From positions 67,598-131,597 of the forward strand of contig QFQP01000021.1 of the NCBI GenBank assembly GCA_003243425.1: 64,000 nucleotides of DNA, in the 5' to 3' direction. Positions 16,195 to 25,319 of the stretch are shown here, in pieces. Source of the stretch: Archangium gephyra. Lineage in GTDB: Bacteria > Myxococcota > Myxococcia > Myxococcales > Myxococcaceae. How positions within the stretch are numbered: position 1 is the stretch's first letter; every line of letters starts with the position of its first letter. A model generated the notes under the pieces. The model was not told the DNA's origin. It saw only the letters and a list, made by a program, of their open reading frames with translations, and made no database searches. The position numbers and the translations under genes were made by a program.

Positions 16195-18090
16195 ATGAAC
16201 GTTCTTCGAGTGCTCGCGCTCGTCTGCTGCGTGTCGTTGGTGGCGCACGCCGAGCTGCCCGAGAAGTCGAAGTGGTCCTGGTCGGTGGTGAGCGGCGGCG
16301 GTTCCTCGTCGCGGTTCCTGTGGCTCATCGAAGCGCCGGCTCCTGCACGCAAGGCGCGCGAGTGGTGGACGGTTCAGACCGGCGCTCGCCGCGAAGACGG
16401 CCGCATGCCGCTGACCTTCACGGTGCGCAGAGGCGACGCCACGCGGAAGTCGGAGTTCGAGGTGTGGAACGAGAACGGCGTCGCGCTCTACGCCGAGGCC
16501 GCTGCGAAGAACTCCGGCGGCGAGCTCGCAGTCACGCGCACCAGCCCGCCGCGGGTGTTGTCGATGGAGCGGGTGCCGTGTGAATCGAAGTTGCTCGGCC
16601 ACTTCGACGCCACCTGCTCGGGGCTCCCCGGCGGCCCGCTCCATCAGCCCGAGCTGCCGCTGGTGGTCGTCGTCAGCCGCGACAAGGACCACACCGGCGA
16701 GACGCTCGCGTCGCTGGCGCTCGGGCTGGTCACCGCCGGCATCATCATTCCCGGCAGTTCTGACACGTCGGTCGTCGCGCGAATGGACCCGCCGCCGACG
16801 CCGCGCCTCGAGAAGACGTTGGACACCTGGCGCACCGGCCCACGCACGAAGGCGGCGCTCGACAGGTTGAAGCTGGCTGATGAGGTCGATGCCGAGACGC
16901 TCGGCGCCTTGCTGGTGTTGTCGAGAACACCGTCGCTCGACGTGGTGGTCGCGCTCACCGCGCGTGCTCCGGAGCTGGATCGCTGGCCGCTGCTCCGCCT
17001 GGCGCGACAGACGGTCGACGATGACGTGTTGCTCACGCGCGCGGTGGCGAGGCTGAGGGCCGCCGACGCGCTGCACGCCGCGACCACCACCGAGCGCCTC
17101 GAGCTGCAGGCGTCGGCGCTGGTCTCCGTCGAACCGGCGCTGGCCCGTGGAGTCGAAGGGCTGCTCGCCGGTGTGATGCCGAACCTCGAGGCGGTGGCCG
17201 CTGGCAACGCGCCGCTCGACGCCGCGTCGTTGCAGTCGCTGCAGACGGCGAGCCTGGCGCCCGGCGAAGGTGCAGCGCTGGTGGCGTTGATGTCGCCAGC
17301 CGCGCGCAAGAAGTCGTTCGCCACGTTTCTCGAGCGGCTCCCCGACGAAGAAGGGCTCGCGGTCTTCGCTCGCGTCGCGCAGGCCGAGACGTCCGACGGA
17401 AAGGTCGCGTTGCTCAAGAAGGTGCCCGCGTGGGTCGACCGCCTCGTACGCAACGGCCACGGAGAAGACGTGCTCGAGCTGCTGCCCTTCGACACCCAGC
17501 GGGTGGCGCTGCTCGAAGGCGTGCGGGCGCGCGCGAAGCAGGAGGAGCTGCCCGCGCTGCTCTTCACCGGCCTGCGCGGAATGTCGTTCGACGCCGGAAG
17601 GCTGTCGCTGCTGCGCAACTGGAAAGCGACGACGACGCTCACCGCGGCGCAGCGGGTCGAGGTGCTCGACGTCATCCGCACTGACCCCGAACTGTCCGCC
17701 GCGGCCCGCGAGCTGGTGGTCGACCTCGAGCCGACCGAGCGGCGCGCGCTGGTGTTCGAATGGTTGAAGCGATGTACGCGTGATGGCGCGCGGCTCGAGG
17801 CCGTGCAGGACTTTCTTCCCACGCTGTCGCGCAGTGAGGCGCGCGCGTTCCTCGCGCAGACCGGCTTCGACGAGGGCAAGCAGCGCGCGCTCCCCGTGTT
17901 GTTGCCGCGCGTGGCCGAGAACGAGCGCGTGGACTTCTTCGTCGACTGCGTCACCTCGATGACGTTCGACGACGCGCGCCTCGAGGCGCTCTCGTCACCC
18001 GACGCGCCGAAGCTGAACGCCGAGCAGAAGAAGCGGGTGCTCGGGTCGTTCCACTTCAAGCGCGACAAGGCCGAAGCGCTGCTGAAGTGA
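16195..18090 (+). CDS. Secreted DUF4476-domain protein
   Basis: 631 residues from ATG 16195. Signal peptide (M-N-V-L-R-V-L-A-L-V-C-C-V-S-L-V-A-H-A, cleavage after AHA). The first 150 residues form a strand-rich domain; the remainder is long, helical and Ala/Leu-rich. The last third shows repeated short units such as M-S-F-D-A-G-R-L-S-L-L and M-T-F-D-D-A-R-L-E-A-L, each followed by L-N-A-E-Q-K-K-R-V-L-type helices, which is the DUF4476 pattern. Function of DUF4476 is unknown. Converges with the dihydroorotase gene 13 bases away. Confidence 0.75.
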   Translation: MNVLRVLALVCCVSLVAHAELPEKSKWSWSVVSGGGSSSRFLWLIEAPAPARKAREWWTVQTGARREDGRMPLTFTVRRGDATRKSEFEVWNENGVALYAEAAAKNSGGELAVTRTSPPRVLSMERVPCESKLLGHFDATCSGLPGGPLHQPELPLVVVVSRDKDHTGETLASLALGLVTAGIIIPGSSDTSVVARMDPPPTPRLEKTLDTWRTGPRTKAALDRLKLADEVDAETLGALLVLSRTPSLDVVVALTARAPELDRWPLLRLARQTVDDDVLLTRAVARLRAADALHAATTTERLELQASALVSVEPALARGVEGLLAGVMPNLEAVAAGNAPLDAASLQSLQTASLAPGEGAALVALMSPAARKKSFATFLERLPDEEGLAVFARVAQAETSDGKVALLKKVPAWVDRLVRNGHGEDVLELLPFDTQRVALLEGVRARAKQEELPALLFTGLRGMSFDAGRLSLLRNWKATTTLTAAQRVEVLDVIRTDPELSAAARELVVDLEPTERRALVFEWLKRCTRDGARLEAVQDFLPTLSRSEARAFLAQTGFDEGKQRALPVLLPRVAENERVDFFVDCVTSMTFDDARLEALSSPDAPKLNAEQKKRVLGSFHFKRDKAEALLK

Positions 18091-18103
18091 GCGCGCTGGC
18101 GGC

Positions 18104-19414
18104 TCAGTCGAAGCGAACGGGGAGCCCGCGCGGCGTGCCCTGCAGCGCACCGTCACGCATCACGAACGAACCGCGCACGATGGTGGCGATGGGCCAACCC
18201 GTCACCTTCAGGCCGTCGAAGGGCGTCCACCCGCAGCGCGACTTCGACCACTCGTTGGTGATGGTCTTCTGCGCGTTGAGGTCGACCACCGTGAGGTCTG
18301 CGTCGTAGCCCGGCGCCAGCCGGCCCTTGGCCCGCATGCCGAACACGCGCGCGGGGCCCGCAGAGGTGAGGTCGACGAAGCGCTCGAGCGTGAGCCGGCC
18401 CGCCGCCACGTGATTGAGCATCAACGGCACCAGCGTCTGCACGCCCGGCATGCCCGACGGTGACGCGGGCCACGGCTTCGACTTTTCTTCCAGCGTGTGC
18501 GGCGCGTGGTCGCTCCCGAGCACGTCGACCGCGCCGTTGCGAATCGCTTCCCACAGCGCGGCCTGATGACGCGCGTCGCGAATGGGCGGGTTCATCTGCG
18601 CCAGCGTGCCCAGACGGTCGTAACACTCGGGCGCCGCCAGGGTCAGGTGCTGCGGACACACCTCGAAGCTCGCGAGGTGCTTGTTGGCCGACAGCAGCGG
18701 AATCTCGCCCGCCGTCGTCACGTGGAGAATGTGGAGCCGGCGACCGGTCTCCTTCGCGATCTGCAGCAGGTTGCGCGTCGAAATCACCGCGCAGTCTTCG
18801 TCGCGCCACTCCGGGTGGAAGTGCACCGGCTTGCCGGCGAACAGGTCTTTGCGCTCCTTCAACCGCGCTTCGTCTTCGCTGTGACAGCAGATGCGGCGGC
18901 GCCCCGACTTCATGACGCGGCGTTGATTCTCGGGCTTGTCGACCAGCAACGTCCCGGTCGACGAGCCGCAGAACATCTTCACGCCCGCGCAGCCCTCGAG
19001 CGTCTCCCACTGCGCGAGGTGCTCGGCGTTCTCGTTGGTGGCGCCGATGAAGAAGCCGAAATCGACCCACGACGTTTCCCGCGCGCGTTCGACCTTCCAC
19101 GCGAGACGCTCGGGGTTGTCGGTGTTCGGCGTGGTGTTGGGCATCTCGAAGAACGTGGTGACGCCCCCGAGCGCCGCCTGCGCGCTGCCTGAATTGAGGT
19201 CTTCCTTGTGCGTGAGGCCGGGCTCGCGAAAGTGGCACTGCGGGTCGACCACGCCCGGCAGCACGTGGAGGCCGGTGGCGTCGAAGACCTCCTTCGCCTG
19301 TGAGGCATCGAGGGCGCCGAGGGCGGCGATGCGCCGGTCACGAACCGCGACATCGGCCTGCACGCGACCTGACGGCGTCACGCACGTTCCACCACGGAGG
19401 AGAAGGTCGAACAT
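18104..19414 (-). CDS. pyrC: Dihydroorotase (class I, amidohydrolase)
   Basis: 436 residues. Converts carbamoyl-aspartate to dihydroorotate in pyrimidine synthesis, cytoplasmic. Metal-site motifs: V-D-P-Q-C-H-F-R-E-P-G at 57-66, carboxylated-Lys candidate in G-V-K-M-F (Lys 146), His in C-C-H-S-E-D and I-L-H-V-T-T, and Asp in S-D-H-A-P-H-T. The first ligand position of the usual D-x-H-x-H is Gln 59 (D-P-Q-C-H), a variant I recall from Bacteroidota-like dihydroorotases, so activity is still likely. C-terminal G-Y-D-A-D-L-T-V-V-D-L is typical of the family. No other pyr gene is nearby. Confidence 0.88.
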   Translation of the reverse strand: MFDLLLRGGTCVTPSGRVQADVAVRDRRIAALGALDASQAKEVFDATGLHVLPGVVDPQCHFREPGLTHKEDLNSGSAQAALGGVTTFFEMPNTTPNTDNPERLAWKVERARETSWVDFGFFIGATNENAEHLAQWETLEGCAGVKMFCGSSTGTLLVDKPENQRRVMKSGRRRICCHSEDEARLKERKDLFAGKPVHFHPEWRDEDCAVISTRNLLQIAKETGRRLHILHVTTAGEIPLLSANKHLASFEVCPQHLTLAAPECYDRLGTLAQMNPPIRDARHQAALWEAIRNGAVDVLGSDHAPHTLEEKSKPWPASPSGMPGVQTLVPLMLNHVAAGRLTLERFVDLTSAGPARVFGMRAKGRLAPGYDADLTVVDLNAQKTITNEWSKSRCGWTPFDGLKVTGWPIATIVRGSFVMRDGALQGTPRGLPVRFD

Positions 19415-19459
19415 GGGCCCGTCATGCGCCCGGTCCCCGCGCGAGGCAACCGTGAAACG

Positions 19460-20836
19460 TCAGCCCAGCGTCTGGAAGAGCAGCTCGCGAATGGCCTCGG
19501 TGCCGGGGTAGGGCACGCGCAGCGCGCGGAGCAGATCTTCACGCGTGCGCTCGCTGGTGACGCGGGCGTTGGCGACGTGGCCGACCAGTTTGGAGCCCTG
19601 CGTGCCGGCCTCGACCAGCAGCTGCGTCGCGTCGGCCGGTGACACGCCGAGCATCTGCATGGCGCTGACGAAGTACTCCGCTTCGGTGTGGTTCCCGTTG
19701 ACGAGCGTGAGCCCGTCCTGGGCGATGAGCTGCTGGAGCTGATCAGCCGAGTAGCCGGCCTCGCCGAGCACCCGCAGCGCCGCCGGGTTGCTGCGCGAGA
19801 TGCGCTCGGCCTGCGCCTCGTCGAAGCCCAGCTCGGCGAGCCGGCCCGACATGTCGGCCACGCGCGCTTCGTTGTCGCGGTACTCCGAAACGCCGCCGGC
19901 CGCGAGCGCCACGGCGCCGGCGATCATCGACACCGGAGCGCTGACGGTGACGCCTGCAATCTCGGCGAGCACCACCGCGTTGGCGGCGACACCGGCCCAG
20001 TGCTCCACGCGCCCGCCGTCTTCCACGATGCGGTCGAGGTTCGACGCGATGTCGAACGCGGCGCCGGCGCCTCCGAAGGCCTTGCCCGCGCGCTCGGCGA
20101 GCTCGCCCAGGCGACCGCCGACACCCGAGAGCGCCGCGCCCACGTTCTCGCCTGCCGTGGCGGTGTGGCCGAGGGCCGACAGCGCGTCCTGCAGCGACGG
20201 CGAGCCGGTGGGTGACTGCGTGACGGCGGTGTCGAGCTCGGCGGCGGCCTTCTCGACGTACTCGGTGGTGATGTCTGCCTGGTAGATGGCGGGAATGCGG
20301 TTCTCGGCGGCGATCTGCGCTTCGGCCTCGGCCAGCGGCGCGGCGTTCTCGGTCAGGTAGCGCGCGAGGTCGGCCGCGGCGGTCTCTGCGGTCTCGTAGA
20401 GCGCCGCGTGGTCCTGACGGTAGTCGTCGGCGTAGGCCTGCAGCTGGTCCGGCGGCAGCACGTCCTTGAGGTGCGTGAGGTGCTCGGCGAGCTTCGTCTC
20501 GCTTTCCTGCACCGCGTCGTTGGCGGCGGTGAGCGCGTCGGTGCGCGTGATGAGGCCGTCTTGAATTTCGGCCTGCACGTCGACCGGGTCAGCGCCAGCA
20601 GCCTTGGCCACGGGCGTCGACTGCCGGGTCATCGCGCCGCCGACCTTCGGCAGGTTCGACGAGCTGAAGTTGCTGGTGCCTGCGAGGTTGCTCAAGTTGC
20701 GCTGCGCGCGGCGATCGAGCGCTGCGCCGGCGGTGGTGGACCCCTTGCTGGCTTCGAAACCGTCGGTCTGCTTGCTGCGCTGCAGCCGCGCTGCTTCCAG
20801 GGCCTTCTGCTGACGATCGGTCGACGAGGTCTTCAT
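19460..20836 (-). CDS. Unrecognised protein with central Gly/Ala-rich hydrophobic segment
   Basis: 458 residues from ATG 20836 (AAGG ribosome site eight bases before). N-terminal 90 residues are Ser/Thr/Gln-rich and low complexity without signal peptide; residues about 95-230 are long helices rich in Ala, Asp and Glu; residues about 245-345 are Gly/Ala-rich and hydrophobic (A-A-L-S-G-V-G-G-R-L-G-E-L, I-A-S-N-L-D-R-I, A-G-V-A-A-N-A-V-V-L-A-E-I-A-G-V); the last 110 residues look like helical repeats. I do not recognise a family. The layout (no signal, amphipathic helices around a membrane-prone hairpin) resembles secreted effectors or pore formers, but this is speculation. Starts close to the divergent endonuclease-like gene. 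Confidence 0.6.
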   Translation of the reverse strand: MKTSSTDRQQKALEAARLQRSKQTDGFEASKGSTTAGAALDRRAQRNLSNLAGTSNFSSSNLPKVGGAMTRQSTPVAKAAGADPVDVQAEIQDGLITRTDALTAANDAVQESETKLAEHLTHLKDVLPPDQLQAYADDYRQDHAALYETAETAAADLARYLTENAAPLAEAEAQIAAENRIPAIYQADITTEYVEKAAAELDTAVTQSPTGSPSLQDALSALGHTATAGENVGAALSGVGGRLGELAERAGKAFGGAGAAFDIASNLDRIVEDGGRVEHWAGVAANAVVLAEIAGVTVSAPVSMIAGAVALAAGGVSEYRDNEARVADMSGRLAELGFDEAQAERISRSNPAALRVLGEAGYSADQLQQLIAQDGLTLVNGNHTEAEYFVSAMQMLGVSPADATQLLVEAGTQGSKLVGHVANARVTSERTREDLLRALRVPYPGTEAIRELLFQTLG

Positions 20837-20887
20837 TCGATGCCTTATCGTCCGCACCCCCCCGAAAGTTTCCGTCGCGAGGCACAC

Positions 20888-21598
20888 GTGAGAGTCGTCA
20901 CCTGGAACGTGCTGCACCGCATTCACGCCGAGAACTGGGCCGAGGGCTCTGTGGCGGCGTTCCCCGATGAAGCGACGCGGGTCGACGGCATCACCGGCGT
21001 CGTGACGTCGTGGCTCGAGGCCGATGTCGACGTGGTTTGCCTCCAGGAAGTCAGCGGCGACCAGCTGGAGTCACTGCGGTCTGCCCTTCGCGTGAACGTG
21101 ATTTCTCACCGTCACCCGCGCCTGCCGCGGTTCAGGAAGCCCACGGCCACGCAGCTGCAACGGCCGGCGGAGTTTCTGGTCACGCTGACGAAGCTCGACA
21201 CCGCTCGCACCCAGGGTCACCCATACGAAGACGACGGCGGGAAGGGCGTGCTCGAGGTGGAACTCGCCAACGGCGTCACGGTGCTCAACACCCACGTGAG
21301 CGTGGGCCACAAGCGTGACGCGCAGCTCGCGAAGTTGTCGCAGTTGATGACGGTGCGCTCGCTGGCGATGGGTGACTTCAACGAGCGGCGTGACGTGGTG
21401 CACGCCGCGTTGGGCACCGCGCTGACGTGTACCGATTTGCATGGACAGCTCGCGACACGCTTCGGTCGGTCGGCCAACGACGGCCAGCACATCGACCACG
21501 TGCTGTGCCGCGGTGGAGTCCTCCGCGAGGCCACCGTGCTCGACACCGGTCAGCTGTCGGATCATCGGCCCGTGCGTGCGCGGGGCGACTTCGAGTAA
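20888..21598 (+). CDS. Endonuclease/exonuclease/phosphatase family protein
   Basis: 236 residues from GTG 20888 (GAGG six bases before); ATG 20840, three bases from the divergent gene's start, would add 16 residues. EEP-fold motifs in order: V-V-T-W-N-V-L-H-R, V-C-L-Q-E-V-S (catalytic Glu), L-N-T-H-V-S-V-G-H, A-M-G-D-F-N-E-R (Asp/Asn), and the final S-D-H-R-P-V (Asp-His). All expected metal and catalytic residues are present. No signal peptide, so cytoplasmic. The substrate may be nucleic acid, phosphoinositide-like or another phosphodiester; it cannot be told from sequence. The DUF5916 gene follows 12 bases after. Confidence 0.85.
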   Translation: MRVVTWNVLHRIHAENWAEGSVAAFPDEATRVDGITGVVTSWLEADVDVVCLQEVSGDQLESLRSALRVNVISHRHPRLPRFRKPTATQLQRPAEFLVTLTKLDTARTQGHPYEDDGGKGVLEVELANGVTVLNTHVSVGHKRDAQLAKLSQLMTVRSLAMGDFNERRDVVHAALGTALTCTDLHGQLATRFGRSANDGQHIDHVLCRGGVLREATVLDTGQLSDHRPVRARGDFE

Positions 21599-21610
21599 CG
21601 AGCCGCCACC

Positions 21611-23788
21611 GTGTTGCTGCTCACCGTCATCGCGTCGATGGCCTCGGCGCAGGTGCCTGCGTTCTTCGACCCACCCGCGACCGAAGCGCGGCGTCAGCTC
21701 TACACGGTGCGCGTGAAGAAGCCGCCCACCATCGACGGCGCGCTCGACGACGACGCGTGGCTCGACTCGGTACCGAGCGGTGACTTCGTTCAATACGAGC
21801 CGCGGCAGGGCGAGAAGGCCACGCACAGGAGCACCGTGCGCGTGGTGTTCGACGATGACGCGCTCTACGTCGCCGCCGAGCTCGAGCAACCCGGCGGCTG
21901 GACCGCGTTCAACCAGCGCGACATGCGCCGCGACTTTCCCAACCACGAGTCCGACAGCTTCACCGTCATTTTCGACACGCTGGGCGACGGGCGGAACGCG
22001 TTCAGCTTTTCCGTGAACCCGTGGGGCGCGCAGCGCGACGAGCAGGTGGTCGACGACACCTTGTTCGAGCCCAACTGGGACACCGTGTGGCGCGTGGCGA
22101 CGAAGCGCGACGAAAACGGGTGGACCGTGGAGTACGCGATTCCGTGGAAGTCGCTTCGGCACGGCGGGCCGGGCGTGCGCTGGGGCGTGCAGTTCGCGCG
22201 ACGTGAGCGTGGCCGCAACGAAGACACCGTGTGGAGCCCGATTCCACGCACCGTGACGCCGTGGCGCATGGCGTACTCGGGGCTCACCGTCGGTCTCGAG
22301 GCCGCGAAGCCGTCGCTGCTCTCGTTGCAACTGCGGCCGTACCTCATCGGCCGCATGGACGTGACCGGCGACGGCGCACCGGTGTTCGGTGGCAGTGGCG
22401 GCGGCGAAGTGACGTGGAACCCCACCGACAACACGGTGCTCGACCTCACCGGCAACACCGACTTCGCCGAGACCGACGTGGATCGCCGCGTGGTGAACCT
22501 CTCTCGCTTCTCGGTGTTCTTCCCCGAGCGTCGTCAGTTCTTCCTCGAGTCGGCGGGCGTGTTCGCGGCCGGCGCGCAGGGCCTGTTGATGCCGTTCTTC
22601 TCGCGGCGCATCGGGCTCGATGACGACGGTCGCGCGGTCACCATCACCGCAGGCGGGCGCTTCGTGTACCGCTCGACCGAGCGCAGCATCGGCGGCCTCG
22701 TGGTGCACACCCTGCCCACCGCCAGCGCGAACTCGTCGTTGTTCGGCGTCGCGCGGTATTCGCAGAACCTGGGCGAGCAGAGCCGGCTCGGCGGCATGGT
22801 GGTCGCGCGGCACGACTTCGACGGCGTCGGCGGCGAGGGCAACACCAACGTGGTGCCCACCATCGACGGCCTCTATCGCGTCGGCGCGTTCACGCTGCAG
22901 GCGACGTTGATGGGCTCCACGACTTCCACCAGGTCGGTCGGCACGACCTTCGGTGGCGCAGGCACGCTCGAGGCGAAGGTGCAGGGCAACTGGGGCTCCA
23001 TCGCGGTGAACGCGCTCGGTGTGTCTCCCGGCTTCGAAGCGCGCTCCGGGTTCGTCGGCCGCACCGACATTCTCGGCGTGGGCGCCGAAGCCGAGCTCGA
23101 CTACCGGCCGCAGTGGCTGCCGTCGTTCATCCGCTCCATCGGGCCCTTCGTCGACTCACTCGTGTTGTGGGCCGCGAGCACGCAGCAGTTCCAGGAAGCG
23201 ACCACGTACTTCTCGCCGCTGTGGGTGCTGTTCTCGGGCGGCGACGAAGCGTGGCTGTTCGCCGAGAGCTCGCAGCAGGTGCTCACCGAGACCTTCGAGC
23301 CCGTGAACAACGTTTCGTTCGCGCCGGGCAGCTACAGCTACGAGCGCTTCGGCGCCGCGTTCCTCACGCAGGCCAGCCGCAAGGCGTCACTGCAGGGCGA
23401 GGTCGCGGGCGGCGAGTACTACACGGCGAGCACCGTGCACGCGATGGCGCGCGCGTCGGTGCAGCCGCTGCCCTACGTGTCGGTGGCGGGTCAGTACACG
23501 TACAACCACTTCTGGGGCCCGGGCGTGGTCGGCGCGTTTGCTCAGACGCACCTGCTGCTGGTCGAAGGGCGCCTCGCGCTCTCGCCGAAGTTGCAGCTCA
23601 TCGGCAGCTATCAACGCGACACCGATGGCAACGCGTCGATTCTCAACGCGCGCCTGGCGTGGGAGTTCCTGCCGCTCTCGTTCGTGTACGTGGTGCTGAC
23701 CGACACGCGGAACGCGTACGTGGCGCCGAACACGCCGCCGTCGGAGTTCCGCGTGGTGGCCAAGGTCACCTACACGTGGCGGCCCTGA
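21611..23788 (+). CDS. DUF5916 protein with N-terminal CBM9-like domain
   Basis: 725 residues from GTG 21611, which opens directly into a signal peptide ending A-S-A-Q. Residues about 30-210 form a CBM9-like sandwich (P-P-T-I-D-G-A-L-D-D-D-A-W, V-R-V-V-F-D-D-D-A-L-Y-V-A, Y-A-I-P-W-K-S-L). The rest has the DUF5916 pattern: alternating amphipathic strands (for example F-F-P-E-R-R-Q-F-F-L-E-S-A-G-V-F) and a final strand ending in Y-T-W-R-P, which suggests an outer-membrane beta-barrel. Likely a surface carbohydrate-binding barrel protein. Substrate unknown. Confidence 0.88.
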   Translation: MLLLTVIASMASAQVPAFFDPPATEARRQLYTVRVKKPPTIDGALDDDAWLDSVPSGDFVQYEPRQGEKATHRSTVRVVFDDDALYVAAELEQPGGWTAFNQRDMRRDFPNHESDSFTVIFDTLGDGRNAFSFSVNPWGAQRDEQVVDDTLFEPNWDTVWRVATKRDENGWTVEYAIPWKSLRHGGPGVRWGVQFARRERGRNEDTVWSPIPRTVTPWRMAYSGLTVGLEAAKPSLLSLQLRPYLIGRMDVTGDGAPVFGGSGGGEVTWNPTDNTVLDLTGNTDFAETDVDRRVVNLSRFSVFFPERRQFFLESAGVFAAGAQGLLMPFFSRRIGLDDDGRAVTITAGGRFVYRSTERSIGGLVVHTLPTASANSSLFGVARYSQNLGEQSRLGGMVVARHDFDGVGGEGNTNVVPTIDGLYRVGAFTLQATLMGSTTSTRSVGTTFGGAGTLEAKVQGNWGSIAVNALGVSPGFEARSGFVGRTDILGVGAEAELDYRPQWLPSFIRSIGPFVDSLVLWAASTQQFQEATTYFSPLWVLFSGGDEAWLFAESSQQVLTETFEPVNNVSFAPGSYSYERFGAAFLTQASRKASLQGEVAGGEYYTASTVHAMARASVQPLPYVSVAGQYTYNHFWGPGVVGAFAQTHLLLVEGRLALSPKLQLIGSYQRDTDGNASILNARLAWEFLPLSFVYVVLTDTRNAYVAPNTPPSEFRVVAKVTYTWRP

Positions 23789-23833
23789 GCGCCCGGAAGA
23801 GATACGGTACAGACAGGTGTTCAGTGGGGGCAT

Positions 23834-23872
23834 GTGGGACGCGTGCAAAGCCCTCGGAATCCTGTCCCACAC
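23834..23872. other. Inverted repeat between DUF5916 and lytic transglycosylase genes
   Basis: Perfect 8-bp arms TGTGGGAC (23834-23841) and GTCCCACA (23865-23872) with a 23-base loop, lying 46 bases after the upstream stop and 37 before the downstream start. No T-run follows. Could be a factor-dependent termination structure or a leader element of the next gene; not decided. Confidence 0.35.
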
Positions 23873-23908
23873 GGCAACAGATCGAAGGTTCGCGCGGATG
23901 ATGTCGGC

Positions 23909-24895
23909 ATGAAGATCAACTCGCCGCGACCTTCGCTCCCGACCACCAACACGCAGCGCCCGACGCAGGCGCTCCCGCCCCGGCCTCCGCCGCAGGTGAG
24001 CGACGGCTTCGAGCCCTCGCGCTCGGGCCCGGTGACGCTCACGTCGCCGCGCAGCTCGGGTGTGAATTCGGTCGAAGACATCACCACGGACCGCACCACG
24101 TTCCTGCGCAAGGGCGCGTCGGGTTCGGCGGTGGAAGATCTCCAGCGCAAGTTGAAGGAAGCCGGCTTCGACCCGGGAGAAATCGACGGGAAGATGGGCC
24201 CGAAGACCGAGGCTGCCGTGCGCGCGTACCAGCAGGCGAAGGGCCTCCAGGTCGACGGCATCGTCGGCCCGCAGACCCGCGCTGCCTTGCTGGGGCTCCA
24301 GGCCACGCAGCCCGGCAGCGGTCAGAGCCCGCAGACGCCTCCGACCGACGACGCGCCGCCGACGCAGGGCGCTGACGACGCGGCCCCGGTCGAGTCGGGC
24401 AACTCGGCGACCGCGCAGCAGCTCGAGGCCGCGGCGCGCGCCAGGCACGGTCAGGCGTTCGTCGATGGCGTGAAGGCCATGGCGGGCCGGCTCGGCGTGA
24501 AGCCCGAGTGGATCCTCGCGGTGATGAAGAACGAGAGCGGCATGAACCCGGCGGCGGTCAACGGCATGAGCAACGCGACAGGGTTGATTCAGTTCATGCC
24601 CGACACGGCGCGGGCGCTGGGCACGTCGGTCGATGCCTTGAAGCGCATGAGCGCCACCGAGCAGCTCAAGTACGTCGAGAAGTACTTCAAGCCGTACGCG
24701 GGGAAGATCAAAAGCGGGCCCGACATGTACATGGCCACGTTCTGGCCCGCGGGCCTCGGCAAGCCCGACAGCTACAACATCGGCGGGGCGACGGTGGCGC
24801 GGCAGAACAAGATCTTCGACCTCAACCGCAACGGGCAGATCACCGCCGGCGAGTTCCGCGAGTACTACCGCCGCAAGTATCCCGAGCTGGCGTGA
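23909..24895 (+). CDS. Peptidoglycan-binding lytic transglycosylase with EF-hand-like tail
   Basis: 328 residues from ATG 23909. No clear signal peptide; the first 60 residues are Pro/Ser-rich. Domain order: PG_binding_1 (about 63-125; L-R-K-G-A-S-G-S-A-V-E-D-L-Q-R-K-L, V-D-G-I-V-G-P-Q-T-R), a Pro/Gln/Asp linker, then an SLT-like lytic transglycosylase domain (about 175-300) with the catalytic Glu in M-K-N-E-S-G and the A-T-G-L-I-Q-F-M-P motif. The C-terminus has one EF-hand-type loop, D-L-N-R-N-G-Q-I-T-A-G-E-F. The layout is phage-endolysin or myxobacterial cell-wall-enzyme like. Export route unknown. Confidence 0.88.
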   Translation: MKINSPRPSLPTTNTQRPTQALPPRPPPQVSDGFEPSRSGPVTLTSPRSSGVNSVEDITTDRTTFLRKGASGSAVEDLQRKLKEAGFDPGEIDGKMGPKTEAAVRAYQQAKGLQVDGIVGPQTRAALLGLQATQPGSGQSPQTPPTDDAPPTQGADDAAPVESGNSATAQQLEAAARARHGQAFVDGVKAMAGRLGVKPEWILAVMKNESGMNPAAVNGMSNATGLIQFMPDTARALGTSVDALKRMSATEQLKYVEKYFKPYAGKIKSGPDMYMATFWPAGLGKPDSYNIGGATVARQNKIFDLNRNGQITAGEFREYYRRKYPELA

Positions 24896-24906
24896 ACAAA
24901 AGAAAA

Positions 24907-24937
24907 CGCGTCGTGAACCGCAGGGGCTCACGACGCG
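24907..24937 (-). terminator. Intrinsic terminator for the minus-strand Cys-rich lipoprotein gene
   Basis: Perfect 10-bp arms CGCGTCGTGA (24907-24916) and TCACGACGCG (24928-24937) with an 11-base loop. On the minus strand the stem is followed by TTTTCTTTTG (complement of 24897-24906), giving a good rho-independent terminator 21 bases beyond that gene's stop. On the plus strand no T-run follows, though it lies just after the lytic transglycosylase stop. Confidence 0.85.
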
Positions 24938-24958
24938 CGTTCTTCGACGGAAGGCTGG

Positions 24959-25264
24959 TTACGGCACGACGTTGCTGCACTCGCTGCCGCAGTTGAACGT
25001 GGCCGAGGCGCACGCGCGGTCGGTGATGCACGCTTCGCAGCGGTCGAGGTTGTTGTAGTAGCTGGTGTCGCCTTCGGCCGAGTTACGGCAACGCGTCGCG
25101 CAGCTCTCGACGTTGTAGTCACCGTCGAAGCAATCCTTGTAGCGCGTACAGACCGTGTTGCAGTCCAGCGCAGCGTCGACCGGGCGACATGCGGTGAGGG
25201 CCATCAGGCCAGCCGAGATGAGGGCGGTACGAACGACGATGCTGCGGAAGATCGTGGAGATCAT
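24959..25264 (-). CDS. Small Cys-rich lipoprotein
   Basis: 101 residues from ATG 25264. Signal peptide with lipobox L-T-A-C (Cys about 26), so anchored to a membrane. The mature part has about ten cysteines in C-N-T-V-C, K-D-C-F, S-C-A-T-R-C, R-C-E-A-C, A-C-A and N-C-G-S-E-C contexts, suggesting several disulfides. I know similar small Cys-rich lipoproteins from myxobacteria without known function. Followed by a strong terminator. Confidence 0.8.
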   Translation of the reverse strand: MISTIFRSIVVRTALISAGLMALTACRPVDAALDCNTVCTRYKDCFDGDYNVESCATRCRNSAEGDTSYYNNLDRCEACITDRACASATFNCGSECSNVVP

Positions 25265-25319
25265 GTTGTGCTTTCTGAGTGGGTTTGAGTGTTGCGAGGT
25301 TGATCAACGGTGTTGCGGT

